Assembly (NCBI GenBank): GCA_020636435.1
Contig: JACJXX010000001.1
Location: forward strand, 2,993,001 to 3,057,000
Direction of reading: 5' to 3'
Source: Lewinellaceae bacterium
GTDB taxonomy: Bacteria > Bacteroidota > Bacteroidia > Chitinophagales > Saprospiraceae
Length of the DNA stretch: 64,000 bases
Shown: positions 1 through 7,040 of the stretch, piece by piece
How positions within the stretch are numbered: position 1 is the first letter of the stretch
How the letters are laid out: every line of letters begins with the position of its first letter
Translations under genes and position numbers: made by a program
The notes under the pieces: generated by a model
The model's database searches: none
What the model was told of the DNA's origin: nothing
What the model saw: the letters and a program-made list of their open reading frames with translations, nothing else

Positions 1-1124
1 CAGCGTTCAAAGGGGTCGGCGGTAGAAAAGACCTTGTTCCCCCATCGGTCGATGACATCGAAGGAGACCAGTTGCTGCACGGTGTAGGGGTTGCTGATGC
101 CGAATGTCTCATTGAGCCCGTCGCCGTTGGGCGTAAAGGCGTTGGGCAAAGATATGTCGTTGCAGTCGAGGTCGTCCGGGTCGATCACGTTGATCAGGAT
201 GGAGTCTGTTGCCACGCAGGCGCTGATGGTATCGGCCAGGGCTACGGAGTAGAGGATTTCCCCCTTTTCTTTGGGCGTAATGGAAGGTTCGGGGGCAGAG
301 GGGTTGGAAACGCCCTCCGCCGGCGTCCAGTTGAAGGAGCTGGCGCAGGTATTGGTCAGCGCTATGTCTACTGACCCGCCCAGGAAGACATTGACCACGG
401 CGCTTTCCCGGCGGATTTGGTCCGGGGCAAAGTACAGTTCGCGAATGTCTTTGTCGTCCAGGGCGCGGTTGTATACCCTCAACTCATCGATCAGCCCTTT
501 GAAGGGCCGTTCGGCCGCCGTTTTGCAGTCGCTGTTGCCGATGGTCAGGTCGCCGTCGTTAAAAATATCCAGGCGGTTGGCGGTAGTCACCAACTGAACC
601 CGCTCCCCGTTGAGGTAGAGCCGGGCCCGGCCGCCCTCGCGGACGACGGCGACGTGCTGCCAGCAAGCTGTGTTGGCAATTTTTTTAGCCAGGAAGGCGG
701 ATTTGTCCGGCGTTTCCAGGAAAACGGCGTTGATCGTCCGGGTAGCGGGCACGTAGCGGATGTAAAATTCATTGCCTCCAAAGCAGCTCGGGCTGCGTTT
801 GGAGAGGAGGTACTGCGTGCCGTCTCCCCCGGTAGGCTTGAAGTAGAGGCTGACCGTGACATCTTCATCGTCAAATTCATTGTTCACGGGCCCGCTCAGG
901 ATGACGACCTCGTCGTCCTGCCCATCCAGTGCCAGGGCTTGCCCTTCGGCGCCGCAGGTAAAATAGGGCCCGCCGGCCGGCGTGCCGATATTGGCGGTAT
1001 TGCCGGTTACATCCCGATACATGGAGTCCAGCGTGTAATAAGCCACCAGGCCAACGGTTGTCTGCGCAGAAAGGGCAACGGCGCTGCAAAGCAAAAATAA
1101 AGGAAGAAAAAAGCGGTATCTCAT
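1..1124 (-). CDS. LamG-domain secreted protein with T9SS type B C-terminal domain (3' end beyond window)
   Basis: The minus frame is open from an ATG at 1124 to the left edge, giving 374 complete codons. Residues 1-21 form a signal peptide (hydrophobic FLPLFLLCSAVALSAQ). Residues ~25-190 resemble a LamG/concanavalin-like jelly roll: GLVAYYTLDS near the start, then ALALDGQDDEVVI, WQHVAVVREGGRARLYLNG and GLIDELRVYNRALDDKDI. A short Ig-like linker follows. The last ~60 codons are the gliding-motility/T9SS type B sorting domain (LPNAFTPNGDGLNE, then VIDRWGNKVFST), which is cut by the window edge. Known family role: export through T9SS and surface attachment; LamG domains commonly bind or accompany enzymes acting on carbohydrates. 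The ligand cannot be read from the sequence. Confidence 0.88.
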   Translation of the reverse strand, partial: MRYRFFLPLFLLCSAVALSAQTTVGLVAYYTLDSMYRDVTGNTANIGTPAGGPYFTCGAEGQALALDGQDDEVVILSGPVNNEFDDEDVTVSLYFKPTGGDGTQYLLSKRSPSCFGGNEFYIRYVPATRTINAVFLETPDKSAFLAKKIANTACWQHVAVVREGGRARLYLNGERVQLVTTANRLDIFNDGDLTIGNSDCKTAAERPFKGLIDELRVYNRALDDKDIRELYFAPDQIRRESAVVNVFLGGSVDIALTNTCASSFNWTPAEGVSNPSAPEPSITPKEKGEILYSVALADTISACVATDSILINVIDPDDLDCNDISLPNAFTPNGDGLNETFGISNPYTVQQLVSFDVIDRWGNKVFSTADPFER

Positions 1125-1191
1125 GGAATTCTTTCCGTTTTTGGAATGGAGTTTTGGTTCACCCGGTCTATTAACGCTCGGGAGTAGGTTT

Positions 1192-1224
1192 AGATTTTCC
1201 AGACCATCGAGATCTGGAAAATCT
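1192..1224 (-). terminator. Intergenic hairpin downstream of the YbaB gene
   Basis: A perfect 12-bp inverted repeat (AGATTTTCCAGA / TCTGGAAAATCT) with a 9-nt loop lies 9 nt past the YbaB stop on the minus strand. There is no clear T-tract, so it is either a weak terminator or a structure protecting the 3' end; the role is inferred from position. Confidence 0.4.
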
Positions 1225-1232
1225 TATCCCGA

Positions 1233-1550
1233 TTACCCAAATAGCCCGCCCAGGTCGCCCATACCCGGAGGCAGCATGTTTTTCATGATGTTCTGGGCTT
1301 CTTCCGCTTCTTTCTCCGCTGCTTTTTCCAGCGCTTTGTTGACGGCGGCGATGATGAGGTCCTGCACCATCTCCGGGTCGTCCCAGTCGAGCTTTTCACG
1401 GTCAAATTGGATGTCGAGCAGTTCCCGGTTGGCGTTGGCCGTTACCGTTACGGCGCCGTTGCCGGCGTCGGCTTTCACCCGGAATTCCGCCAGCTTTTTG
1501 CGCATTTCTTTCTGCTGTTCCTTCATGTTGCCCATCAGGTCTCCAAACAT
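1233..1550 (-). CDS. YbaB/EbfC family nucleoid-associated protein
   Basis: This 105-aa protein matches the family's usual length. It begins MFGDLMGNMKEQQKEMRKKL (amphipathic N-terminal helix), has a central strand region with GNGAVTVTANANRELLDIQF, a helix with DLIIAAVNKALEKAAEKEAEEAQ, and ends in a Gly/Met/Pro-rich tail. Known role: small dimeric DNA-binding protein of the nucleoid. In many bacteria it sits beside dnaX-recR, but not here; the neighbours are a T9SS protein and an unknown ORF. A TAnnTTTG-type promoter lies upstream. Confidence 0.9.
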   Translation of the reverse strand: MFGDLMGNMKEQQKEMRKKLAEFRVKADAGNGAVTVTANANRELLDIQFDREKLDWDDPEMVQDLIIAAVNKALEKAAEKEAEEAQNIMKNMLPPGMGDLGGLFG

Positions 1551-1626
1551 GTTTTTTAGATTTGGTTTAAAAAGAATACAACGCTGAATGCCATCTGTTC
1601 AGCATTCAATCCGAATAAAAGGCCAG

Positions 1627-1657
1627 CAAATGTACAATTTTTAAAGAGTTGCATAAA
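1627..1657 (-). promoter_or_regulatory. Bacteroidota-type promoter for the YbaB gene
   Basis: On the minus strand TACATTTG (1634-1627) fits the -7 consensus TAnnTTTG, with TTTA (1657-1654) 19 nt upstream as a -33 element. The divergent side carries TTTA-N19-TATCTTTC (1640-1670) pointing at the gene starting at 1678, so two promoters overlap here. Sequence match only. Confidence 0.5.
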
Positions 1658-1677
1658 AATCTTATCTTTCCAAAACC

Positions 1678-2190
1678 ATGAAGAACATCATTCTCGAAAA
1701 AATAGAAGCCGGAGACTTAAGCCATTTCCGCGGGGCCGACATCCCTATGGATATCCCCATCTCTCAGGCCCTGCTCAACGAGCAGCTCCGCGAGCTGCGC
1801 AGCGACACCCTGCGGGAATTGGAGCTGAGCCTGCACGACGACAACATCGTCTACCTCAACCTGGCCGCCATAGTGCCCGTCGCCGGAACGATCCGGCGCC
1901 GGATCAAAATGAAGATGGAAGGGGGGATCGCCGGCCCCGGCCAAACCCTGCTCGCCTTTCACTTCCTCGATGGCCTGAAGATGCTGGACCGGCAACTGAT
2001 CAATTTTTTCCAAAAAAAAATTGCTGAGGCGCTCCCCGACGGGGTGCGCCTCAGCAAGGCAGGCTGCACCGTCGACCTCAGGCTAATGATGGCAGCTATG
2101 GGTTACGGCCATTTGCTGCCCGCCGTGCGCCTGCTGTTGCCATCGACGGAAACGGGGAGGCTGAGGTTGAAGATGCATGTCAGAGCGTAG
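1678..2190 (+). CDS. Hypothetical protein, 170 aa
   Basis: I do not recognise a family. The protein starts MKNIILEKIEAGDLSHFRGADIP and alternates charged and hydrophobic stretches: a possible strand pair LHDDNIVYLNLAAIVPVAG, a basic run TIRRRIKMKMEGGI, then an amphipathic helix LLAFHFLDGLKMLDRQLINFF. It ends in a basic tail. There is no signal peptide and no obvious membrane segment. The codon pattern looks coding. A strong minus-strand terminator sequence is embedded at residues ~112-127, which is unusual for coding DNA. The ATG is only ~8 nt from a -7-like element, so the leader would be very short. Confidence 0.65.
   Translation: MKNIILEKIEAGDLSHFRGADIPMDIPISQALLNEQLRELRSDTLRELELSLHDDNIVYLNLAAIVPVAGTIRRRIKMKMEGGIAGPGQTLLAFHFLDGLKMLDRQLINFFQKKIAEALPDGVRLSKAGCTVDLRLMMAAMGYGHLLPAVRLLLPSTETGRLRLKMHVRA
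2012..2057 (-). terminator. Strong intrinsic terminator (minus strand) inside a plus-strand gene
   Basis: On the minus strand a 12-bp perfect stem (TTGCTGAGGCGC / GCGCCTCAGCAA, 2021-2032 and 2046-2057) encloses a further CCCCG/CGGGG pairing and is followed directly by nine T residues (2020-2012). This is textbook rho-independent geometry. It lies within the C-terminal coding half of the 170-aa ORF and ~440 nt past the stop of the acyl-CoA dehydrogenase gene, whose transcript it would end. Confidence 0.75.
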
Positions 2191-2207
2191 GGGAGGCTTG
2201 TGTAAAC

Positions 2208-2493
2208 GTGTAAAAGAGGCCTGTGCGATGGGGTGCGATTCTAGTTTATACCCCCTTATGTTTCTGGGCATGAAAACATCCGGAATTATTCCCTCGAAGT
2301 ACTGTTACATGGTTTCCCGGTTCCATTGTTGAGGCCGTAGGCTCCATAACAGTGGAGCAAGGGGACTGTGAAACCGTGTTTTCCTGAATTTTAGGGCATT
2401 TCCCCAGGCTATCTGCTACATGGGTACAAATGGGAATCGCACCCGTGCGATGGGGCTGCCTGAGAGCTGCTCCTGTGTTGGCCTCATTTACAC
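2208..2493. repeat. Long imperfect palindromic element filling a convergent intergenic gap
   Basis: The 304-bp gap has no gene. It is organised as nested inverted repeats around ~2343: GTGTAAAAGAGGCC (2208-2221) against GGCCTCATTTACAC (2480-2493, 12/14), GGGTGCGATTC (2231-2241) against GAATCGCACCC (2434-2444, perfect), CATGGTTTC against GAAACCGTG, and an innermost hairpin CCATTGTT/AACAGTGG (2323-2355). GTGCGATGGGG also occurs as a direct repeat (2223, 2445). It may be a mobile palindrome or a structured 3' UTR. Confidence 0.55.
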
Positions 2494-2494
2494 A

Positions 2495-4294
2495 TTAAAA
2501 ACAATATCCATTCGCTTCGATCAGCACGCGGGCGATCCGGCGGCGCTCCTGCTTTACGTTCACCGGCGGGTATTTGGCAAAGCGCTTCAGGCCCATGAGC
2601 ATAATGCGCAGCAAATCTCCTTCGGCAAAGGAGGCCAAAGCGTCGGTTCCGTTTTTCAGGATGCGGGCGGTGGCATCGGACAGGAAGACCTTGAGCATGG
2701 CGTCGTAAGCCTCCTGATCGATATTTTTTGGCATATCCGCCAGTTTCTCCACCCGCAGCAGCAGCGATTCGGCAGTGAGCACATCATTGAGCATATCCGA
2801 AACATTCATGATGACTTCCTGCTCTTCCTTGAGGTTGAGCTTGCCGTCCATCTGCATTTTGGCGGCGGCGCCGGCTACCATCAGCACTGCTTTCTTGAAA
2901 TCCTTCACGGCTTTGCGTTCTTCGCCGTAGGGGCCTTCCGGCTTGTCGAAAGCCGGCATGGAAGCCAATTCTTTTTGCACTTCCCAGGCTGGCCCGGCGA
3001 TATCGAGGGCACCCTTCATTCCCCGGCGCAGCAGCATATCTACAGAGAGCAGGCGGTTGATCTCGTTGGTGCCTTCGTAGATGCGGTTGATGCGCACATC
3101 GCGGTACGTCCGGGCAGCCGTGCCTTCTTCGGAATAGCCCATGCCCCCATGAATCTGAACGGTTTCATCTGCCACGTAGCCCAACGCCTCAGAACCCGAA
3201 ACTTTGAGCAGAGCGCACTCGATGGCATATTCCTCGGCGGCCTGGAGCTTGGCTTCGGCAAAGCTCGCTCCTTTTTCCATCAAGGCCTTGTTTTTCATTT
3301 GCATGAGATGGGAAACCCGGTACATGGCGCTTTCAACGGCGAAGGTTTGGATCGACTGCTCCGCCAGCTTATGCTGGATCGCTCCGAAATTGGAGATGGG
3401 TTGTTTGAACTGTACGCGTTCATTGGCGTAGCGGACGGCTGAGGTGATGCTCGCTTTAGCCCCGCCGATGCAGAGGGCACAAAGCTTGAAACGCCCAACA
3501 TTCAGAACGTTGAAGGCAATGAGGTGGCCTTTGCCGATCTCTCCCAATACATTTTCCTTCGGCACCTTCACATTCTCGAAAAATACCTGGCGGGTGGAAG
3601 ACCCCTTGATGCCCAGCTTGTTTTCTTCTGCGCCCAGGCTAAGCCCTTCGCTGTCGCGTTCAACGATGAAGCCGGTAAACTTGTCTCCGTCCACCTGGGC
3701 AAAAACGATGTAAATATCCGCAAAGCCAGCATTGGAAATCCACATCTTCTGGCCGTTGATGATGTAGTGGCCGCCATCCGGTGAGCGGTCCGCCCGCGTT
3801 TTAGCCGCCAGGGCATCGGAGCCGGAACTGGGTTCCGTCAGGCAGTAGGCCGACTTGAGCTCGCCACTGATAAGGCGCGTGAGGTACTTCTGCTTTTGCG
3901 CTTCGTTTCCGTAATAGAGCAGCGGCAACATGCCGATGCCGGTTTGGACAGCAAAGGGCACCGTAAATGCCCCGGCAGGGCCCAGGACGTCGCAGATCAG
4001 CGTATTGGTGTTGGTATCCAGTTCCATGCCGCCGTAGGCTTCCGGCATGTGGGTGCCCAGCAAGCCGAGTTCAGCCATTTTTTCCAGCAGGCCGGGCGTC
4101 AGGCCTTCCTCCTGCTTTTCGATGCGTTCAATATTGGGCAGGATTTCGCTCTTGAGAAAGTCCCGCACCATATCTGCGATCATTTTCTGCTCCTCGTTGA
4201 TCTCTTCGGGGATGAAAGTCTCTTCGGGAGTAGCATTCTTGACCAGGAACTCTCCTCCTTTCAGAACGGTCGGTTTAACTAAAGTGTCTTGCAT
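2495..4294 (-). CDS. Acyl-CoA dehydrogenase with C-terminal extension
   Basis: This 599-aa flavoenzyme catalyses alpha,beta-dehydrogenation of acyl-CoA in fatty-acid beta-oxidation, passing electrons to ETF. Visible features: N-terminal helical domain with GLLGTHMPEAYGGM (residues ~77-90), flavin/substrate motif YCLTEPSSGSD (150-160), KMWISNAGFAD (~183-193), IHGGMGY (381-387), and catalytic Glu407 in RIYEGTNEINR. It is ~200 residues longer than short-chain members; the extra helical C-terminus (~430-599) resembles long/very-long-chain ACAD and FadE-type proteins. The start MQDTLVKPTVL is preceded by a promoter-like sequence. No other beta-oxidation gene is adjacent. Confidence 0.95.
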   Translation of the reverse strand: MQDTLVKPTVLKGGEFLVKNATPEETFIPEEINEEQKMIADMVRDFLKSEILPNIERIEKQEEGLTPGLLEKMAELGLLGTHMPEAYGGMELDTNTNTLICDVLGPAGAFTVPFAVQTGIGMLPLLYYGNEAQKQKYLTRLISGELKSAYCLTEPSSGSDALAAKTRADRSPDGGHYIINGQKMWISNAGFADIYIVFAQVDGDKFTGFIVERDSEGLSLGAEENKLGIKGSSTRQVFFENVKVPKENVLGEIGKGHLIAFNVLNVGRFKLCALCIGGAKASITSAVRYANERVQFKQPISNFGAIQHKLAEQSIQTFAVESAMYRVSHLMQMKNKALMEKGASFAEAKLQAAEEYAIECALLKVSGSEALGYVADETVQIHGGMGYSEEGTAARTYRDVRINRIYEGTNEINRLLSVDMLLRRGMKGALDIAGPAWEVQKELASMPAFDKPEGPYGEERKAVKDFKKAVLMVAGAAAKMQMDGKLNLKEEQEVIMNVSDMLNDVLTAESLLLRVEKLADMPKNIDQEAYDAMLKVFLSDATARILKNGTDALASFAEGDLLRIMLMGLKRFAKYPPVNVKQERRRIARVLIEANGYCF

Positions 4295-4343
4295 TTCCGG
4301 GCTATTTTGATGGGCAAATTGAATAATTAGCGAATTTTCGCTA

Positions 4344-4374
4344 CAAAAATAGGGGGTTTTAGGCTTAATGTAAA
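4344..4374 (-). promoter_or_regulatory. Promoter candidate for the acyl-CoA dehydrogenase gene
   Basis: Minus strand: TATTTTTG (4351-4344) matches TAnnTTTG, with TTTA (4374-4371) 19 nt upstream. The predicted start near 4340 leaves a ~47-nt leader before the ATG at 4294. Confidence 0.5.
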
Positions 4375-4490
4375 GAGGTTAGTCGATTTTTTTGCGAATT
4401 TTCGCTGAGATGCATCTGCGCTGAGCAATATTGGGCTAATGGTTGAGGGGTGGGCATTATGGCGAAATAGAACACGCCTGCCAGTAGTGG

Positions 4491-4541
4491 CCAGGCCGCT
4501 TGGCGTTTCGCCTGGCGGGCAGGGATGGCTGGATGGTTTTG
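4491..4541 (-). repeat. Dispersed GC-rich palindromic repeat, solitary copy
   Basis: Read on the minus strand this contains CCAGCCATCCCTGCC followed by CGCCAGGCGAAACGCC and AAGCGGCCTGG, the same unit that occurs three times in tandem at 26747-26913. The flanking CCAGCCATCC is shared as well, so the repeated unit is larger than the palindrome alone. It lies in a gene-free gap (4295-4708). Confidence 0.75.
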
Positions 4542-4586
4542 CAACCCATGATGCAAAAACATTCAATAATAGCTAGTGCGACTAGA

Positions 4587-4694
4587 ACGAAATAACGGGA
4601 GAATTCGCCAGCCCTGTGGAATAGTTTTTTTAATTCCACAGGGCCAGCCCTTAAATGCAGGGTTCCAGTATCATAATATAACCCGTTATTTCGT
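4587..4694. repeat. Nested inverted repeat beside the insertion sequence
   Basis: Outer arms ACGAAATAACGGG (4587-4599) and CCCGTTATTTCGT (4682-4694) are perfect complements. Inside is an 11-bp perfect hairpin CCCTGTGGAAT / ATTCCACAGGG (4612-4643). No coding frame is convincing. It may be a small non-autonomous element; no target duplication is evident. The IS lies 10 bp to the right. Confidence 0.55.
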
Positions 4695-4708
4695 GCCGCT
4701 TGGACTAG

Positions 4709-6396
4709 GCATTAGTTTTGCTATTATCAGGCGGCCTGCTGCCAGTCTTCTTGCTGGCCTTGGGGCATTTCTGCCGTACCTTGTATAAACCTAGGTACGG
4801 CAGAAACTCCTTCCCGAGTGAAGGCCTCCTGGGCGGCAGAAATGACATCCAGCTGGGTAGGGTGCTGCTTGAGGCGGTACCAGGGCCTATATTTTTTCAG
4901 GTCCAGTTGCCGTTTTTCGAAGTAACGTACGAACCATAGCGTCCGGCAAGCAGCCATTAAGATACGAAAAGTATTCACGCCATAAATACGGTCCAGGTTG
5001 CGGCATTGATCCTTGCCCAGGCCATAGTAAGCATAGCCGTCGCGGATATCGATTTCCACCTCCCAGCGCTGCGAATAATGCTGCAGGACCTGGGCTTCGG
5101 TTAAGGAGGTATCCGTAGAGAAAAAGGCTTCCAGCTCTTTTTTTCCCGAGCGCTTGTCAGCCGGCAGGCCGCCCTTTCGCCAAACGGCAACGACTTTGAC
5201 GGGCACGCCCGGCAGGATGCTGTGCCATATCCCGACGACGGTTTTAACCCAGGCGCCTTCTTCTTCGGGGTGCGGTATCCAGCCTTCATCCTGCTGCATC
5301 CATTCCTGCGGGGTACCCAAGTCTTTGCCCTTCTCGGTAGGCCGGCCGCGGTTGTCCTTTTTGGGCCTGGGCCGCAGGCCGAGCAAGCGGCTGTTGACCG
5401 GAAAGCGGCCGTCTACTTCGACATTGTCAGGCAAGCCCCGCAAGAACTTTTTGGTGGAATACCCGCCGTCGGCTTTGAGGATAAAACGGCGGTGGGGCAA
5501 TACCCCTACAATGAAATCGATGATATGCCGGGCCAGGGCGCTGCGGGGATGGAAGGGGCGTTCCAGCTCGGCGGCGGTTTTTTCTTTGAGGTAAACCCGC
5601 AAACCCACCGGGAGGGCCAGCTTGAAAATTTTGCCGCCTTTGTGCCAGTATAAGGAAGCGATAACATATACAAAGTTGATGCCCCACAGGGTGCGGTACT
5701 CCTGGCGGGCCGAGCCAGCCCGGTTTTGGTAATGGCTGGCGCCCTGTATCTTGCGCCCGCTTTTTTTACGCGTGGTGTCGTCTACGGTCAATTCGATGGC
5801 CGCCTCTGGGGGCAACATGCTGTCCAGCAGCAGCAGCACGGCTATCCACAATTTATCGGCCAGCCTCAAAAACGCCCGGCTGAAAAAGACATAAAACCGG
5901 GAAAAATGCTTATACTTGGTACCCCCGCTTAGCCAGATGTAATTGGCCACCGTATGGCGCGAACGGCTCAGGGCCCACCCGTAAGCGAGCAACACGAAGC
6001 TCTGCCAGGACGGGGCAGTGAAGTGGCGGGCAAACAACGACGTGATAAACTTGGCGAAAGAAGAGCTCATAAAAGATTCCATGGCGGTGCTTTTAGTTTT
6101 TATGTTTTACACCTTTAAAATATAGGCGCCGCCGTGGTTTTTTAAAAATAACAGTGCATTTATTCCTGGCCTAGGCACAGACTGCCTGGCCGTAGCTGCT
6201 GGGCAGAGGCCTACAAGGCAACAGGAGGTTCGCCGCCATATCCTTAATGCTAAGGGCGGTAGCAGCCCCGGTGGCGTGACTAAGTGCTTACCCATAGCAT
6301 GGCTGCAAAACCCGAGCTGGCCGCCGAGCTATACTATGGGGGGCCCGCCCTCCGCCTGCTATGCCCGGAAGCCTGCCAAAAACGCAAAACTAATGA
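4709..6396 (-). mobile_element. IS701/IS4-like insertion sequence, 1688 bp, flanked by CTAG
   Basis: One transposase gene fills most of the element. Terminal inverted repeats are GCATTAGTTTTGC (4709-4721) and GCAAAACTAATGA (6384-6396), 12/13 complementary. Identical CTAG tetranucleotides flank both ends (4705-4708, 6397-6400), fitting the 4-bp YTAR-type target duplication known for IS701-type elements. The ~300 bp between the transposase start and the right end (6083-6383) hold no gene. The intact ORF and matching ends suggest a recent insertion. Confidence 0.85.
4727..6082 (-). CDS. IS701/IS4-like DDE transposase
   Basis: A 451-aa transposase that would cut and join the ends of the surrounding IS. 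The DDE triad is readable: Asp101/102 in ELTVDDTTRKKSGR, Asp205 in ILKADGGYSTKKF, and a Glu in SQRWEVEIDIRDGYAYYGLG (~341-343), the usual IS4/IS701 'RW..E..FRD' environment. The N-terminal ~80 residues are helical with HTVANYIWLSG. The frame is intact and full length, so the element may be active. IS701 rather than IS4 is favoured by the 4-bp CTAG flank, but the exact subfamily is not certain. Confidence 0.88.
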   Translation of the reverse strand: MESFMSSSFAKFITSLFARHFTAPSWQSFVLLAYGWALSRSRHTVANYIWLSGGTKYKHFSRFYVFFSRAFLRLADKLWIAVLLLLDSMLPPEAAIELTVDDTTRKKSGRKIQGASHYQNRAGSARQEYRTLWGINFVYVIASLYWHKGGKIFKLALPVGLRVYLKEKTAAELERPFHPRSALARHIIDFIVGVLPHRRFILKADGGYSTKKFLRGLPDNVEVDGRFPVNSRLLGLRPRPKKDNRGRPTEKGKDLGTPQEWMQQDEGWIPHPEEEGAWVKTVVGIWHSILPGVPVKVVAVWRKGGLPADKRSGKKELEAFFSTDTSLTEAQVLQHYSQRWEVEIDIRDGYAYYGLGKDQCRNLDRIYGVNTFRILMAACRTLWFVRYFEKRQLDLKKYRPWYRLKQHPTQLDVISAAQEAFTREGVSAVPRFIQGTAEMPQGQQEDWQQAA

Positions 6397-6398
6397 CT

Positions 6399-6559
6399 AG
6401 GAGCCTGTCGGAGAAGTGCTGATGAGGCGAGAGCGCGCAAATATTATTCTGAACGAGGCGCGAGAAGGGAGCATCCGTACGGACGCGACCGACGAGCAAC
6501 GAAGTGCAGAACAATATTTGCCGTTCGCAGCCCATCAAGGGCTTCTCCGACAGGCTCCT
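6399..6559. repeat. MITE-like palindromic element (family member 1)
   Basis: A 161-bp sequence bounded by an 18-bp perfect inverted repeat (AGGAGCCTGTCGGAGAAG at 6399 and its complement at 6542-6559). Pairing continues inward (GCAAATATT.TTCTG on both arms), with a central CCGTACGG palindrome. TA lies on both sides. The GAGC-TGT-type end resembles IS5-group ends. The IS target CTAG overlaps its left edge, so the IS landed on its boundary. Short ORFs across it look accidental. Confidence 0.7.
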
Positions 6560-6560
6560 A

Positions 6561-6938
6561 AGTATACTTATTCAATCGGACGGGAAGATCATGCTCGCCG
6601 GGGAGTCAGATGGAAAATTCGCTCTTGCCCGCTACCAGCCAGGCTTTGCCGTAGGGACAACCGATGTTTTCATGCCCAGCTTTGGCTCCCTGGAAATTTC
6701 ACCTAATCCAGCTAATGACTTTCTGAATATCCAGCTTCCCGAACCGGTTGCCGGCCCCATAGAAATCATTTTTTTTGACCAGCGTGGCAGCTTGATAAGC
6801 CGGCAAGAGATAGAAGAGGGACAACCAGTAAAGATCAGAAGCTTGCCTGACGGGATGTACACCATCACTACAATACTAAAGGATGCAAGTACTCAGGTAA
6901 GTTTATCAAATCAGGACAATGAATATACTGCCGTATAG
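6561..6938 (+). pseudogene. 3' remnant of a delta-60-repeat protein with T9SS type A sorting domain
   Basis: The frame right of the palindromic element starts mid-domain: ILIQSDGKIMLAGESDG then FALARYQPGF is the end of a delta-60 repeat (a beta-propeller-like Bacteroidota family), followed by a complete T9SS type A domain (LEISPNPANDFLNIQLPEP, then LISRQEIEEGQPVKIRSLPDGMYTI). No signal peptide or upstream repeats exist on either side of the IS, so the 5' part has been lost. An ATG at 6504 lies inside the palindrome and is unlikely to be a true start. Confidence 0.75.
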
Positions 6939-7040
6939 CTCTAAATATTCCCCCCTTTCATCGAACAAATTCGCACAAGCCAGGCGCTTATGCCTATATT
7001 GGGGCGCATTTTAATACTTAATCACCAGATCCACCGGCCG

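Noticed and set aside
2434..2460. tRNA-like T-arm (GGGTGCGATTCCC on the minus strand)
   Set aside because: No matching acceptor stem, D-arm or anticodon arm can be assembled around it; it is better explained by the inverted repeats of the same gap.
2281..2470. Possible cobalamin or TPP riboswitch (GGGAAT..., CTGAGA words)
   Set aside because: Conserved boxes are not in the right order, and the region lies downstream of both flanking genes, where a riboswitch would have nothing to control.
6416..6706. ORF across the palindromic element right of the IS
   Set aside because: It lies mostly within the inverted repeat and has no family features; the neighbouring frame carries the recognisable delta-60/T9SS remnant.
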